Below are positions 7,369 through 14,395 of a stretch of 31,857 nt of DNA, piece after piece. Every line of letters starts with the position of its first letter. Position 1 is the stretch's first letter. Made by a program: the position numbers and the translations under genes. The notes below the pieces were generated by a model that was given only the letters and a program-made list of their open reading frames with translations, did no database searches and was not told the DNA's origin. This DNA comes from a virus: the IMG/VR virus record IMGVR_UViG_3300033064_000625, positions 1 to 31,857 of that record. One strand, written 5' to 3'.

Positions 7369-8697
7369 CTATGGGGCAGTAGCCCAGCCCCAGTCTTGAT
7401 TATTAACAGCGGTAACGTAGATGTTAGCCGCATCAGGAGCTGCGCTGTGATAAGGGAATGCTCCGTTCTCTATACACCAGAGCATGATGTCGGCTGCGGT
7501 CGGCGTGAAGGATAGGCCATGAGCTATGGTCTGCTGTGCCCCCGTGCCGGTAGAGCTACCATGATTCTCGGTGACATAACCTTGATTATGGCGGATTTCA
7601 TTGTTGCCCCCAGCACTATTAAGCAGAGGCCCCGTTTGGTTATCTCTTAGATTATTATTGGCTATCAGATTGTCATAGGCACCAACGCCAACTTCTACCC
7701 CATAATCTTGGGTCTTAGTCCCCTGATCATCCCAGCACCGATTATTCGTGATAATATTGTCGTGGGCAGTATCGCTAAATCGAATTCCATGTCCTGTCGC
7801 ACTCCTCCCATTTGCCACACAGATATTCCCTGAAGCAATACACTCATGGCTTGTACCACCAATATCCAAGCCATGAGTACCATTAGCCCCAAGATACGGG
7901 CAATTCTCAACACTAACGCCCTTGACGCTATAGAGATATACCCCACGAGTTGTATTCTGGTCAGCAATTAGCTCACTAATTGAGCCTTCCCCTCCACTTT
8001 CAATCGTCATCCCTCGGTTATTAAGAAGCATATAGCCAGCCAGAACTCGGAAGGCATAAACTGTTTTAAGATATATCCCGCTACTACCACAAGATTGTGC
8101 ATTAACATTAATTAAAACGGGGTTGTTTGAATTTTGAACACCACCGTCAGCGAATACTCCATGCCGATAGGCATTGGCTATCTTGATATTTTCAAGTGTA
8201 AGGCTAAGTAAGCCAGTAAAATCAATAACATCACCAGCAGTTTGATTGGCCTTATTACCATCTATGCGGAGGTTAGCTAATCGGCAATGATACCGATTAG
8301 CTCCTGAACCTTGAAATAAATCATCGTTTACCCCATTGGATAACCAAATTACTGTACCCGCATTAGCTTCAATATTGATATAATTGGCGTTGAGAAGAAT
8401 GGGATTGGCACAGTAGAAATTACCTCTTGATAACCAAACATCTAGATAGGCAACTGCGGCATTTATCTCGAAATCATCATCTACCCCATCACAGAGCCAT
8501 ACAGGATAGCCGCTATTTTGTAACACCAGCGCATAATCTTTAATGACAGTTGGTGCATCGTTAGCTACTACCCAAGCTGATGCCCCCAGAGAGCCGAGGA
8601 AAACACCCTCATGGGTATCTGTGTTAATCCAGTCATCATGGTCAAGGATATATTCCCCTCTGACGATTGGTAATGTTTTGTGGTGTATTCCAGCCAT
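7369..8697 (-). CDS. Right-handed beta-helix tailspike-like protein
   Basis: A 442-aa protein. Residues of about 60-100 (VWLCDGVDDDFEINAAVAYL) match the start of pectate-lyase-type phage spike domains. Residues of about 130-370 contain repeated rungs such as LANLRIDGNKANQT, LENIKIANAYRHGVFADGG, CIASGNICVANGRSATGHG and NIITNNRCWDDQG, with regular Asn/Gly ladders typical of right-handed parallel beta-helices. A C-terminal domain of about 55 residues (TIAHGLSFTPTAADIMLW, then DAANIYVTAVNN) probably folds or caps the trimer. Such proteins bind or cut surface polysaccharide; no catalytic residues can be named with confidence. It directly follows four LamG genes. Confidence 0.75.
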   Translation of the reverse strand: MAGIHHKTLPIVRGEYILDHDDWINTDTHEGVFLGSLGASAWVVANDAPTVIKDYALVLQNSGYPVWLCDGVDDDFEINAAVAYLDVWLSRGNFYCANPILLNANYINIEANAGTVIWLSNGVNDDLFQGSGANRYHCRLANLRIDGNKANQTAGDVIDFTGLLSLTLENIKIANAYRHGVFADGGVQNSNNPVLINVNAQSCGSSGIYLKTVYAFRVLAGYMLLNNRGMTIESGGEGSISELIADQNTTRGVYLYSVKGVSVENCPYLGANGTHGLDIGGTSHECIASGNICVANGRSATGHGIRFSDTAHDNIITNNRCWDDQGTKTQDYGVEVGVGAYDNLIANNNLRDNQTGPLLNSAGGNNEIRHNQGYVTENHGSSTGTGAQQTIAHGLSFTPTAADIMLWCIENGAFPYHSAAPDAANIYVTAVNNQDWGWATAP

Positions 8698-8699
8698 AA

Positions 8700-9368
8700 T
8701 TAAGCCCCGTCAAATAGATAGCATTCTGAAGCGTATATAGCGTTTATCTGGTCTATGGTTAACTCATAGTTATAGAGAGTAGCCAAAGCCATTTCGATAT
8801 TACCAAAGCTCCCACCATTTACAGCACCAAATTGAAGGTCGGCTGTCGTAGTATCTGGCACGGTATAAACCGCATCTGTATTGGCCACGACTCCATTCTT
8901 GCAATGCTGCGCCAGGTTCCCAGCAGCATTAAGCGTAACGGCATAGTGAGCCCATGTGCCGACAGTATATGTAGCATTTATAAAGGCATGACTGACTCCA
9001 CCTTGCCTGATAAGCCAGATAAAGTTCCCCGTATCCATATAAACCGACATTCGATTATCGGCATGAATCCACTTGCCCCATATACGCCTGTACTGAGTGT
9101 AAGTAATTATCTTTACCCAGTACGTCATGGAGTAACCGTTACCGAATGCTATGGACGGGTCAGCAGTAATGGCTATCAAATCATTGGTACCGTCAAACTG
9201 TGGCACCCATAGGCCAGAGGATAGCTGCTGCCAGTCTGGTTGACCCGCTCCCAGGAATGCACCATCATTACCATACCGGCTCTGGTCAGGCCAGGCATCG
9301 GCTGGCTGTGCCGTACCGTATGGACTCCAAAAGCGGGGAGATTCAAATACAACGCCTCTAGTTATCAT
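8700..9368 (-). CDS. LamG-like (concanavalin A-type) surface protein, copy 4
   Basis: A 222-aa protein with the LamG jelly-roll pattern: DQSRYGNDGAFLGAG, then LSSGLWVPQFDGTNDLIAI, a central MTYWVKI strand, a WAHYAVTLNAAGN strand, and the terminal LYNYELTIDQINAIYASE. It is a paralogue of the three genes upstream. The fold binds glycans or proteins on cell surfaces. Its ATG overlaps the stop of copy 3 by 4 nt. There is no signal peptide, so it is expected to be assembled onto the virion in the cytoplasm. Confidence 0.72.
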   Translation of the reverse strand: MITRGVVFESPRFWSPYGTAQPADAWPDQSRYGNDGAFLGAGQPDWQQLSSGLWVPQFDGTNDLIAITADPSIAFGNGYSMTYWVKIITYTQYRRIWGKWIHADNRMSVYMDTGNFIWLIRQGGVSHAFINATYTVGTWAHYAVTLNAAGNLAQHCKNGVVANTDAVYTVPDTTTADLQFGAVNGGSFGNIEMALATLYNYELTIDQINAIYASECYLFDGA

Positions 9369-10063
9369 CGGGCAAAAAACCCCCGTTCGTTCTGGAACAT
9401 CCTGTAGATTTGCGCCTGGGTAAGCACGTAGTTATAAACACGAGGCGGTGAAACAAGCCCCTCGATATAATCAGCTATGCCCGTATTAAGAATAGCCCCC
9501 ACTGAGAGGTTATCTCGAATATCGAATATGGCGTCAAACCAGTTGCCCGTGTTCGCCCCAGAAGTAACCGTGAGCCCCTGCACTACCGCATCGACATAAA
9601 GTATCCAGGCTCCCGCTGTAGTATCTCCCATGACTGCGCACTGGTGCCATAGGCCGTCACCGCAGGCCACATCACCCGTGATCTGATTGAGAGCCCCGCC
9701 ATCCCTTTGCACTATCTCCAGAAAGCCAGTAGTCTGTACTAGCCGTAACTGTAGAAAGTTGGTATCTGTGCCCGTATCCGATGTGGCGAATATAGTCTGG
9801 TTGCCCGTCAGTATAGAGCTATTTATCCAACCGACAATAGTTCCCGCCCCGTCATAGTCACGCCAGCGTGCCTCATTCAAGGAAGCGTAGTCACTATTAC
9901 CATCGAGAGTTAAAACCCACAGGCCGGATACCAAGCGAGTCCAGGCAGCGGTAGCAGCGAAGGCCATATCAGTGCCAAACCTCGACATATCCTCCAATGT
10001 AGCAGGAGGAGGCGTTGCGCCTGTATACCGCCTGGGATTAAAGACGTTACTTGACACTCTCAT
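9365..10063 (-). CDS. LamG-like surface protein, copy 3
   Basis: A 232-aa LamG-like protein with DMSRFGTDMAF, then LVSGLWVLTLDGNSDYASL, a central TIVGWINSS strand, WHQCAVMGDTTAGAW, and the shared C-terminal signature RVYNYVLTQAQIYRMFQNER. The first and last signatures match the other three copies while the middle strands differ strongly, as expected for paralogues with diverged binding faces. The ribosome binding site is GGAG nine bases upstream of the ATG. Confidence 0.72.
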   Translation of the reverse strand: MRVSSNVFNPRRYTGATPPPATLEDMSRFGTDMAFAATAAWTRLVSGLWVLTLDGNSDYASLNEARWRDYDGAGTIVGWINSSILTGNQTIFATSDTGTDTNFLQLRLVQTTGFLEIVQRDGGALNQITGDVACGDGLWHQCAVMGDTTAGAWILYVDAVVQGLTVTSGANTGNWFDAIFDIRDNLSVGAILNTGIADYIEGLVSPPRVYNYVLTQAQIYRMFQNERGFFAR

Positions 10064-10066
10064 AGT

Positions 10067-10741
10067 TTAGACTCCAAGGAGATACCGCTCGGTTTCAAAT
10101 ATATTGCGGGCCTGTCCCGCTGATAACGGGTAATTATAGATTCTCGGTAATGACACACCACCTGATAAATCAGAGGCATTCAGATTGCTTACCCTAAGCC
10201 CACCAAAGCGCAGATAATCAGGGGAGGCTATATCACCAAACCATTCCCCGTTATTGGCTCCGGCAGCCACAGTCAGCGCCTCTAAAACGCCATCGACGTA
10301 AGCTACCCAGGTGGCACCATCTGTTGAGAGTACGATATGCTGCCAGGTATTTATTACTGGTGTGCCCCACGTAATAGTATCTCTGGCTCCAGCGCTCCAC
10401 GTGTCGAGCCTGTATTTATTGGTATTAAAGATTAAATATAGATATTCGTTGGCCGCCGCTCCCTGACTTTGAGATATGATAACCCCTTCGCCATCTATCG
10501 CCGCCCCTGGGTTAGCCCAGAGCGAGATAGCACCCCTCAAGTCGGTCAAGACATTAGTCAGGTCAGTGTAATCATCCGTACCATCGTATAATAGATACCA
10601 GAGGCCAGAAGGTAACTGTGTCCACGTCGCCCCGGTTATCGTGCCGTCATTACCATAGCGGGAGGTATCCAAAAGAGTAGCCGCACCAGGCTCCAGGTCT
10701 ATACTGCGTTCACCATCGAATACGTATCCGTTAACTATCAC
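10067..10741 (-). CDS. LamG-like surface protein, copy 2
   Basis: A 224-aa LamG-like protein with LDTSRYGNDGTITGATWTQL, then SGLWYLLYDGTDDYTDL, a central AISLWANPG strand, NTWQHIVLSTDGATW, then VAYVDGVLEAL and RIYNYPLSAGQARNIFETER. This copy is the closest to textbook LamG, with the Trp-x-His-hydrophobic strand and the Tyr-Val-Asp-Gly turn. Its start overlaps the stop of copy 1 (ATGA), so translation is coupled. Confidence 0.76.
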   Translation of the reverse strand: MIVNGYVFDGERSIDLEPGAATLLDTSRYGNDGTITGATWTQLPSGLWYLLYDGTDDYTDLTNVLTDLRGAISLWANPGAAIDGEGVIISQSQGAAANEYLYLIFNTNKYRLDTWSAGARDTITWGTPVINTWQHIVLSTDGATWVAYVDGVLEALTVAAGANNGEWFGDIASPDYLRFGGLRVSNLNASDLSGGVSLPRIYNYPLSAGQARNIFETERYLLGV

Positions 10742-11457
10742 GAGGCTACCCCCACTAGATATTTCTCAGCATGGTACCTGGCTCTGATTTGGGCAGGTGA
10801 CATTATGTAATTGAACATGCGAAGACCACCCATTTCGCTCTCATACCAGTTAGCATCAGTGGTAAACCGTGTGCCGATAACCAGGTCTTGAGTAGTAGAC
10901 TCGAAGTCACGTACATTACCAGTTGACGATGTAGTGGCCAAGACTACGCCGTTCCTATAATGCAAGCACTCCATGCCGTTGCCTTGGAACACCACGGTAA
11001 AGAAATAACTTGTTTCAGGTATCCAGCCCACAGAATTAGTGGCGGACCGTGGGTGCGTGTCGACAATAGTACCGGCATGATGATGCCGTTGGGTTAGGTA
11101 ATACACCCCTGCGTTTTCAGTGAGGTAAAGTTCCCAGCCACCAACATCAAGCTCATAGCGGGCTATTATAATTTCAGACTGTGAAGTATCAATCCACTGG
11201 CACCAGCCCATAATAGTATAGCCCTCGAGCAAACCGCCAGTGATGCCCATAGCTTCCGTGCTGGCGTGGGTAGCATCCATATAAGCAGACGTGCCATTAA
11301 AGAGGGGGATCCAGACACCCGTATGCCCCTGCGTCCACGTCACGTTATGCAAGGTCACGTCATGGTGCCAGCGGCTATGATCGTAAGAAGTCACTAGCCC
11401 TGGTGAAGCCCCGCCTTGCTGTCGGAATAAATCTAGTATACAGCCTGTAGTACGCAT
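10738..11457 (-). CDS. LamG-like surface protein, copy 1
   Basis: A 239-aa LamG-like protein, the first of four tandem copies. It shows YDHSRWHHDVTLHNVTWTQG, then VWIPLFNGTSAYM, a central YTIMGWCQWIDTSQ strand, YFFTVVFQGNGMECLHYRNG, and GLRMFNYIMSPAQIRARYHAEKY. It is the most diverged of the four, with several His in the middle. GGAGCGAAG precedes the ATG. A coiled-coil gene lies just upstream and could encode a partner or chaperone for assembly. Confidence 0.7.
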   Translation of the reverse strand: MRTTGCILDLFRQQGGASPGLVTSYDHSRWHHDVTLHNVTWTQGHTGVWIPLFNGTSAYMDATHASTEAMGITGGLLEGYTIMGWCQWIDTSQSEIIIARYELDVGGWELYLTENAGVYYLTQRHHHAGTIVDTHPRSATNSVGWIPETSYFFTVVFQGNGMECLHYRNGVVLATTSSTGNVRDFESTTQDLVIGTRFTTDANWYESEMGGLRMFNYIMSPAQIRARYHAEKYLVGVAS

Positions 11458-11465
11458 CTTCGCTC

Positions 11466-11672
11466 CTATGGATGTTCTACTGGTGCGGGTGTCGGGTCGG
11501 CTATGTCCCTCTTGAGCGCATCGTGCTTGGCCTTGAGGGTCACGTTAGCCGCTTTAATAGCTATTATATGTGCCTCAAGCTCGGCTATGTCCTTTAAGTT
11601 CGCCTCATACTTAGCCAGCAGCGTTTGCCGTTGCTGCTTGACCACCTGTTTGGTCGTTTCGCTTATTGCCAT
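11466..11672 (-). CDS. Small coiled-coil protein
   Basis: A 68-aa protein that is almost entirely one predicted coiled coil. Residues of about 5-58 show heptad spacing of Leu, Ile and Ala with charged residues between (KQQRQTLLAKYEANL, then AELEAHIIAIKAANV), followed by a Pro-rich tail (DPTPAPVEHP). It lies between a 164-aa structural-type gene and the LamG set, with AGGAGG seven bases before the ATG. It may be a fibre oligomerisation factor or assembly chaperone; function is not known. Confidence 0.55.
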   Translation of the reverse strand: MAISETTKQVVKQQRQTLLAKYEANLKDIAELEAHIIAIKAANVTLKAKHDALKRDIADPTPAPVEHP

Positions 11673-11684
11673 TGTCGGCCTCCT

Positions 11685-12179
11685 TTATGCGGCCTCTACC
11701 AGACCGTTCACACTAACATCTCTCCAGTCCACCATCCACTGAATGGCCCCGTTTGTGGCCACGCCCGAATAGGTGGCTCTGATATAGGTGGCTGTGCCGT
11801 CACTTTGAGCCCCACAGATGGTTTGAATAGTCGGCTCTCTAAAGCTGGCATTCTCCTGAATAAACGGTACTACCGCACTCTTGAGTATAAGAGCATCGGT
11901 AGCATCAGTTGCTTTGATAAACATACTGCCTACTGGAGCCGTGGCACTATCAACAAGGGTAGCCAATGCTACCGGAGCCCCACCCGTAGGAAACAGGTCT
12001 AAGCTCAAGTTGTCAACATTAGCGTTTAGAATTGTTATAACAATTCCATAGATATGGATAATCTCAACAACGCCCTTTACCCGAAATAAGTTTGTAGAAC
12101 TGCCACCACCACCCGCAAAGGTTTGAATTTTCATTACGTGATAGTCAAGAGTGTCGCCTACACTAGAATTCATAGCCAT
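11685..12179 (-). CDS. Hypothetical virion protein
   Basis: A 164-aa beta-rich protein that I do not recognise by family. It has VKGVVEIIHIYGIVITIL, ALATLVDSATAPVG, TIQTICGAQSDGTA and a C-terminal GAIQWMVDWRDVSV. The gene lies in the run of small structural genes after the capsid gene. Composition (many Thr, Val, Ala, Gly, no catalytic motif) fits a decoration or fibre-base subunit. Only GGTGG about six bases upstream serves as ribosome binding site. Confidence 0.45.
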   Translation of the reverse strand: MAMNSSVGDTLDYHVMKIQTFAGGGGSSTNLFRVKGVVEIIHIYGIVITILNANVDNLSLDLFPTGGAPVALATLVDSATAPVGSMFIKATDATDALILKSAVVPFIQENASFREPTIQTICGAQSDGTATYIRATYSGVATNGAIQWMVDWRDVSVNGLVEAA

Positions 12180-12181
12180 AA

Positions 12182-12808
12182 TTATCCACCTCTTAAAGCG
12201 TCAAACCATTCACATGGTAACGTGTTCCAGCCGCCGCCGACTGCGCCTTGCTGGGCTGTTATTCTAACGCCATACACGTTATGCATTATCCTGGGTACGC
12301 ATTGGGTATTTATATCTCTGGGATGCGGTGTAAGTACAGGGACAGGCACCGCCGCCGCCAAGAACACTTCCTCATAGAGCAGACGTAAAACACCGCCTGG
12401 CTCAATCATTTTGTAGGCTCTTATGCTGGTATCCTCAAGGGCACCAGCATTAAGGCCAGTCCAGTCAATATATCCGCCGCCAAAGATAAACGGATGTATA
12501 TCGGCTTGGTCATAAAGCGTTAACTCGGTACCGTCCATCAGGGTGTCACCGCTCTGAGGGCTGCGAGCCAGGTCTGGCATTGACTGGAACTGCTCCATTA
12601 AGTCCTGTATGGTATATGCCCCGCCCTGCACGTTGAGAATGTGGACGGGCATAATCACCCAGGCCACGCCGTTCCACAGATAGGTGCGACCGGTATCAGT
12701 TTCGTAATAGGTCGAGCCGACAAAGGTCGGAGCGGCGGGCTTGGCATCACCGCCCGCTACACTCAGACCCTCCCAGCGCTGAATGGTTGACATCATTTGA
12801 ACCGCCAT
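12182..12808 (-). CDS. Virion protein with tail-fibre-type YETDT/WNGxAW motif
   Basis: A 208-aa protein. Residues 1-55 carry MAVQMMSTIQRWEGLS, then STYYETDTGRTYLWNGVAWV, a short motif common in phage fibre and fibre-base proteins. The C-terminal part is beta-rich with several Pro and Cys residues (VPVLTPHPRDINTQC). The N-terminal 55 residues are repeated in the gene directly upstream (12819-13034). AGGGGGTGA precedes the ATG. A structural role is inferred from motif and location. Confidence 0.5.
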   Translation of the reverse strand: MAVQMMSTIQRWEGLSVAGGDAKPAAPTFVGSTYYETDTGRTYLWNGVAWVIMPVHILNVQGGAYTIQDLMEQFQSMPDLARSPQSGDTLMDGTELTLYDQADIHPFIFGGGYIDWTGLNAGALEDTSIRAYKMIEPGGVLRLLYEEVFLAAAVPVPVLTPHPRDINTQCVPRIMHNVYGVRITAQQGAVGGGWNTLPCEWFDALRGG

Positions 12809-12818
12809 GAGTCACCCC

Positions 12819-13034
12819 CTAGTATCCACTTTCGTATTCTATAAATGGGAAGATATGTGCTAACCAATAGACAGGTCCCACCCAAGCCACGCCGTTCCAC
12901 ATATAATGAAAGTAGGTATCTGTTTCGTAGAACATATACCCAGCTAGAACAGGCAAAGTTATTCCTGGTGTGGGTTTCGCATCGGTACTTAATCCCTCCC
13001 ACACTACAGCAGGGTTACACATTTGAACTGCCAT
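12819..13034 (-). CDS. Short paralogue of the downstream fibre-type protein
   Basis: A 71-aa protein that aligns with the first 55 or so residues of the 208-aa protein encoded next: MAVQM, WEGLS, DAKP, YETDT and WNGVAWV occur in the same order and spacing. After that it ends in PFIEYESGY, without the larger domain. It has its own AGGAG and ATG, so it may be a functional small subunit. It could also be a truncated tandem duplicate. Confidence 0.5.
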   Translation of the reverse strand: MAVQMCNPAVVWEGLSTDAKPTPGITLPVLAGYMFYETDTYFHYMWNGVAWVGPVYWLAHIFPFIEYESGY

Positions 13035-13137
13035 AAGTCAATCTCCTGGTATTTCGAGCGTAGGGCGGAGCCAATCCCGCCCTACCACTCTATAAAGAAA
13101 GGAGGTAACAGCCCTGCCCGTGGAGGGCAGGCTCCCC
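13035..13137 (-). other. Intergenic gap with two strong hairpins
   Basis: This 103-bp gap holds two inverted repeats: 13060-13068 with 13077-13085 (9 bp, GTAGGGCGG arm) and 13113-13119 with 13125-13131 (7 bp, CCTGCCC arm). Neither is followed by a run of T on the minus strand, so they do not look like ordinary terminators. On the minus strand the segment between them contains ACCTCCTTTCT, which resembles the 3' end of bacterial 16S rRNA. They may be mRNA stability or processing elements. Confidence 0.5.
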
Positions 13138-13626
13138 TTAGGCTACCGTGATATAGGCTCCATCATCGATTGGTAAGTAGAATATTACCCACCGCCATCC
13201 ACCGTTAGCCGCTGTAGCCACCAGGCCGATAACACCGGCATTCATGACAATACCCTTGCCCATCGTAGAACCTAATACGTTAAGCCCTACATGCCCACCC
13301 AGCGGGCCAGTAGCAGGGGCACCGACTACCACGGCCACGTCACCGACTACCGAGGCAGTACCCAGGTCGGTTGTCGCTGTGATAGCGCTATTAGCACCAG
13401 TCCCGGCAGCAGGGTTAAGCTCAAACGACATTGTATTTGCAACGCCGCCATGAGTTGTCGTGCATACACCGAGCAACCCTGTTACAAGAACAAGCCCGCC
13501 CGTAATAGTGTATATTGGGAGGCCAGGGGTAGCCGTTATTGCGATTAGCTGTGCGGCCCTCGGTACCGCAATACCCATCATCAGCTTTCGCAGTTGTACT
13601 CCATCTATGTATCCTTCACCAGCCAT
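13138..13626 (-). CDS. Hypothetical capsid-associated protein
   Basis: A 162-aa protein rich in Gly, Ala, Val and Thr, with alternating strands (AQLIAITATPGLPIYTITGG, then VANTMSFELNPAAGTG) and an aromatic C-terminus (WRWVIFYLP). It is the second gene after the major capsid protein. Composition resembles phage head decoration or small structural proteins. It has a strong GGAGGAGGA ribosome binding site, a leader hairpin and a possible local promoter, all fitting high expression. No family is recognised. Confidence 0.5.
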   Translation of the reverse strand: MAGEGYIDGVQLRKLMMGIAVPRAAQLIAITATPGLPIYTITGGLVLVTGLLGVCTTTHGGVANTMSFELNPAAGTGANSAITATTDLGTASVVGDVAVVVGAPATGPLGGHVGLNVLGSTMGKGIVMNAGVIGLVATAANGGWRWVIFYLPIDDGAYITVA

Positions 13627-13638
13627 TGAGTCCTCCTC

Positions 13639-13665
13639 CCGCCTTATAGTTAGGCGGCGATTTTA
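13639..13665 (-). promoter_or_regulatory. Possible extended -10 promoter with leader hairpin
   Basis: On the minus strand an extended -10 (TGCTAAAAT, with ATTTTA at 13660-13665 on the plus strand) lies upstream of the 162-aa gene. The -35 region is poor. Just downstream, 13639-13644 and 13652-13657 form a 6-bp hairpin directly before the GGAGGAGGA ribosome binding site. This could make a short, stable mRNA for the 162-aa protein. Confidence 0.3.
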
Positions 13666-13684
13666 GCATTTTGTCTTGGGTAGG

Positions 13685-13721
13685 AAAGGCCAGGGCCTTT
13701 CTACGAGCCCTGGCCTTTTTT
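13685..13721 (+). terminator. Intrinsic terminator, strongest in the plus direction
   Basis: A perfect 12-bp inverted repeat (13685-13696 and 13707-13718) encloses a 10-base loop and runs into TTTTTT at 13716-13721 on the plus strand. Read on the minus strand the same hairpin is followed only by TTTCC. It would therefore stop antisense transcription efficiently and may weakly reduce or process late transcripts between the 164-aa and 162-aa genes. Confidence 0.65.
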
Positions 13722-13758
13722 AGTTTCTTTAGTTCCTCAGCATCCACGCCTCACCTCA

Positions 13759-14253
13759 CTACACTACGGCTGACGGCATTAACGTGGTGGCATAGCGTGG
13801 TAGGCTACATATAGCAATAGCCGTAATTATGCCAGCCGTACCAGCCGCACTCAACACGGGAGTCGCCCACTGATATGCAACCGCCGCCACCACCATATCA
13901 GCGGCATCCCACTCAAAGACGTACATACCGCTCCTGATATACGCCTCGGTCAGGGTAGCGGATGCACCCGAAAATACTGCCGACAGAACATCAGAAGTAG
14001 TAGAAGCAACATCGGTAATGGTATAGCGGTATGTAAATGTTATGGCCGCCGTTTCAGCCGCATTGGTCAGGCCCGCCATTATCGTGACAATGCCAGCACC
14101 AGCGGCGGCCACATCCCCCACCATTATAAGGGTAACGTGGTCGTACAGGGCCATATTGATACTGTCCATTGACATGCCCGCATTGTAGTTGTCAGCTACG
14201 ATAATGGTTTCGTAGATAATATCGTTTTTCTGTGTAAACTTTGGACTCGGCAT
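13759..14253 (-). CDS. Hypothetical protein next to the major capsid gene
   Basis: A 164-aa protein encoded directly after the major capsid protein. It begins MPSPKFTQKNDIIYETIIV and is rich in Ala, Thr, Val and Met, with strand-forming segments (DHVTLIMVGDVAAAG, AAITFTYRYTITDVAS). The position suggests a head decoration or capsid-stabilising protein, but no family is recognised. The ribosome binding site is AAGGAGG, eight bases upstream. Confidence 0.5.
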   Translation of the reverse strand: MPSPKFTQKNDIIYETIIVADNYNAGMSMDSINMALYDHVTLIMVGDVAAAGAGIVTIMAGLTNAAETAAITFTYRYTITDVASTTSDVLSAVFSGASATLTEAYIRSGMYVFEWDAADMVVAAVAYQWATPVLSAAGTAGIITAIAICSLPRYATTLMPSAVV

Positions 14254-14395
14254 TATACTGCCTCCTTATTTATTTTTGCTATGCCTTTTCTCTGTAGCCC
14301 TTTAAGCGGAGTGCTGGGGTTCGCTTTGTCCGCATAAGACTACGGGTGTGGAATCGGCCCCCGACGACATAGCGTCCAACAGTTTATTTTACGAT
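14254..14395 (-). other. Intergenic gap after the capsid gene
   Basis: A 142-bp gap holding no convincing gene. A 22-codon frame starting near 14370 has no clear ribosome binding site. A weak 5-bp inverted repeat (GCGGA/TCCGC) with an 18-base loop is present without a T-run. No promoter is evident. Confidence 0.4.

Noticed and set aside
7369-11457. Diversity-generating retroelement acting on the LamG genes
   Set aside because: No reverse transcriptase or template repeat was seen in the window, and the copies differ throughout their middle parts and not only at adenines of a variable region.
14305-14370. 22-codon ORF after the capsid gene
   Set aside because: It has no convincing ribosome binding site, is very short and overlaps nothing that suggests coupling.
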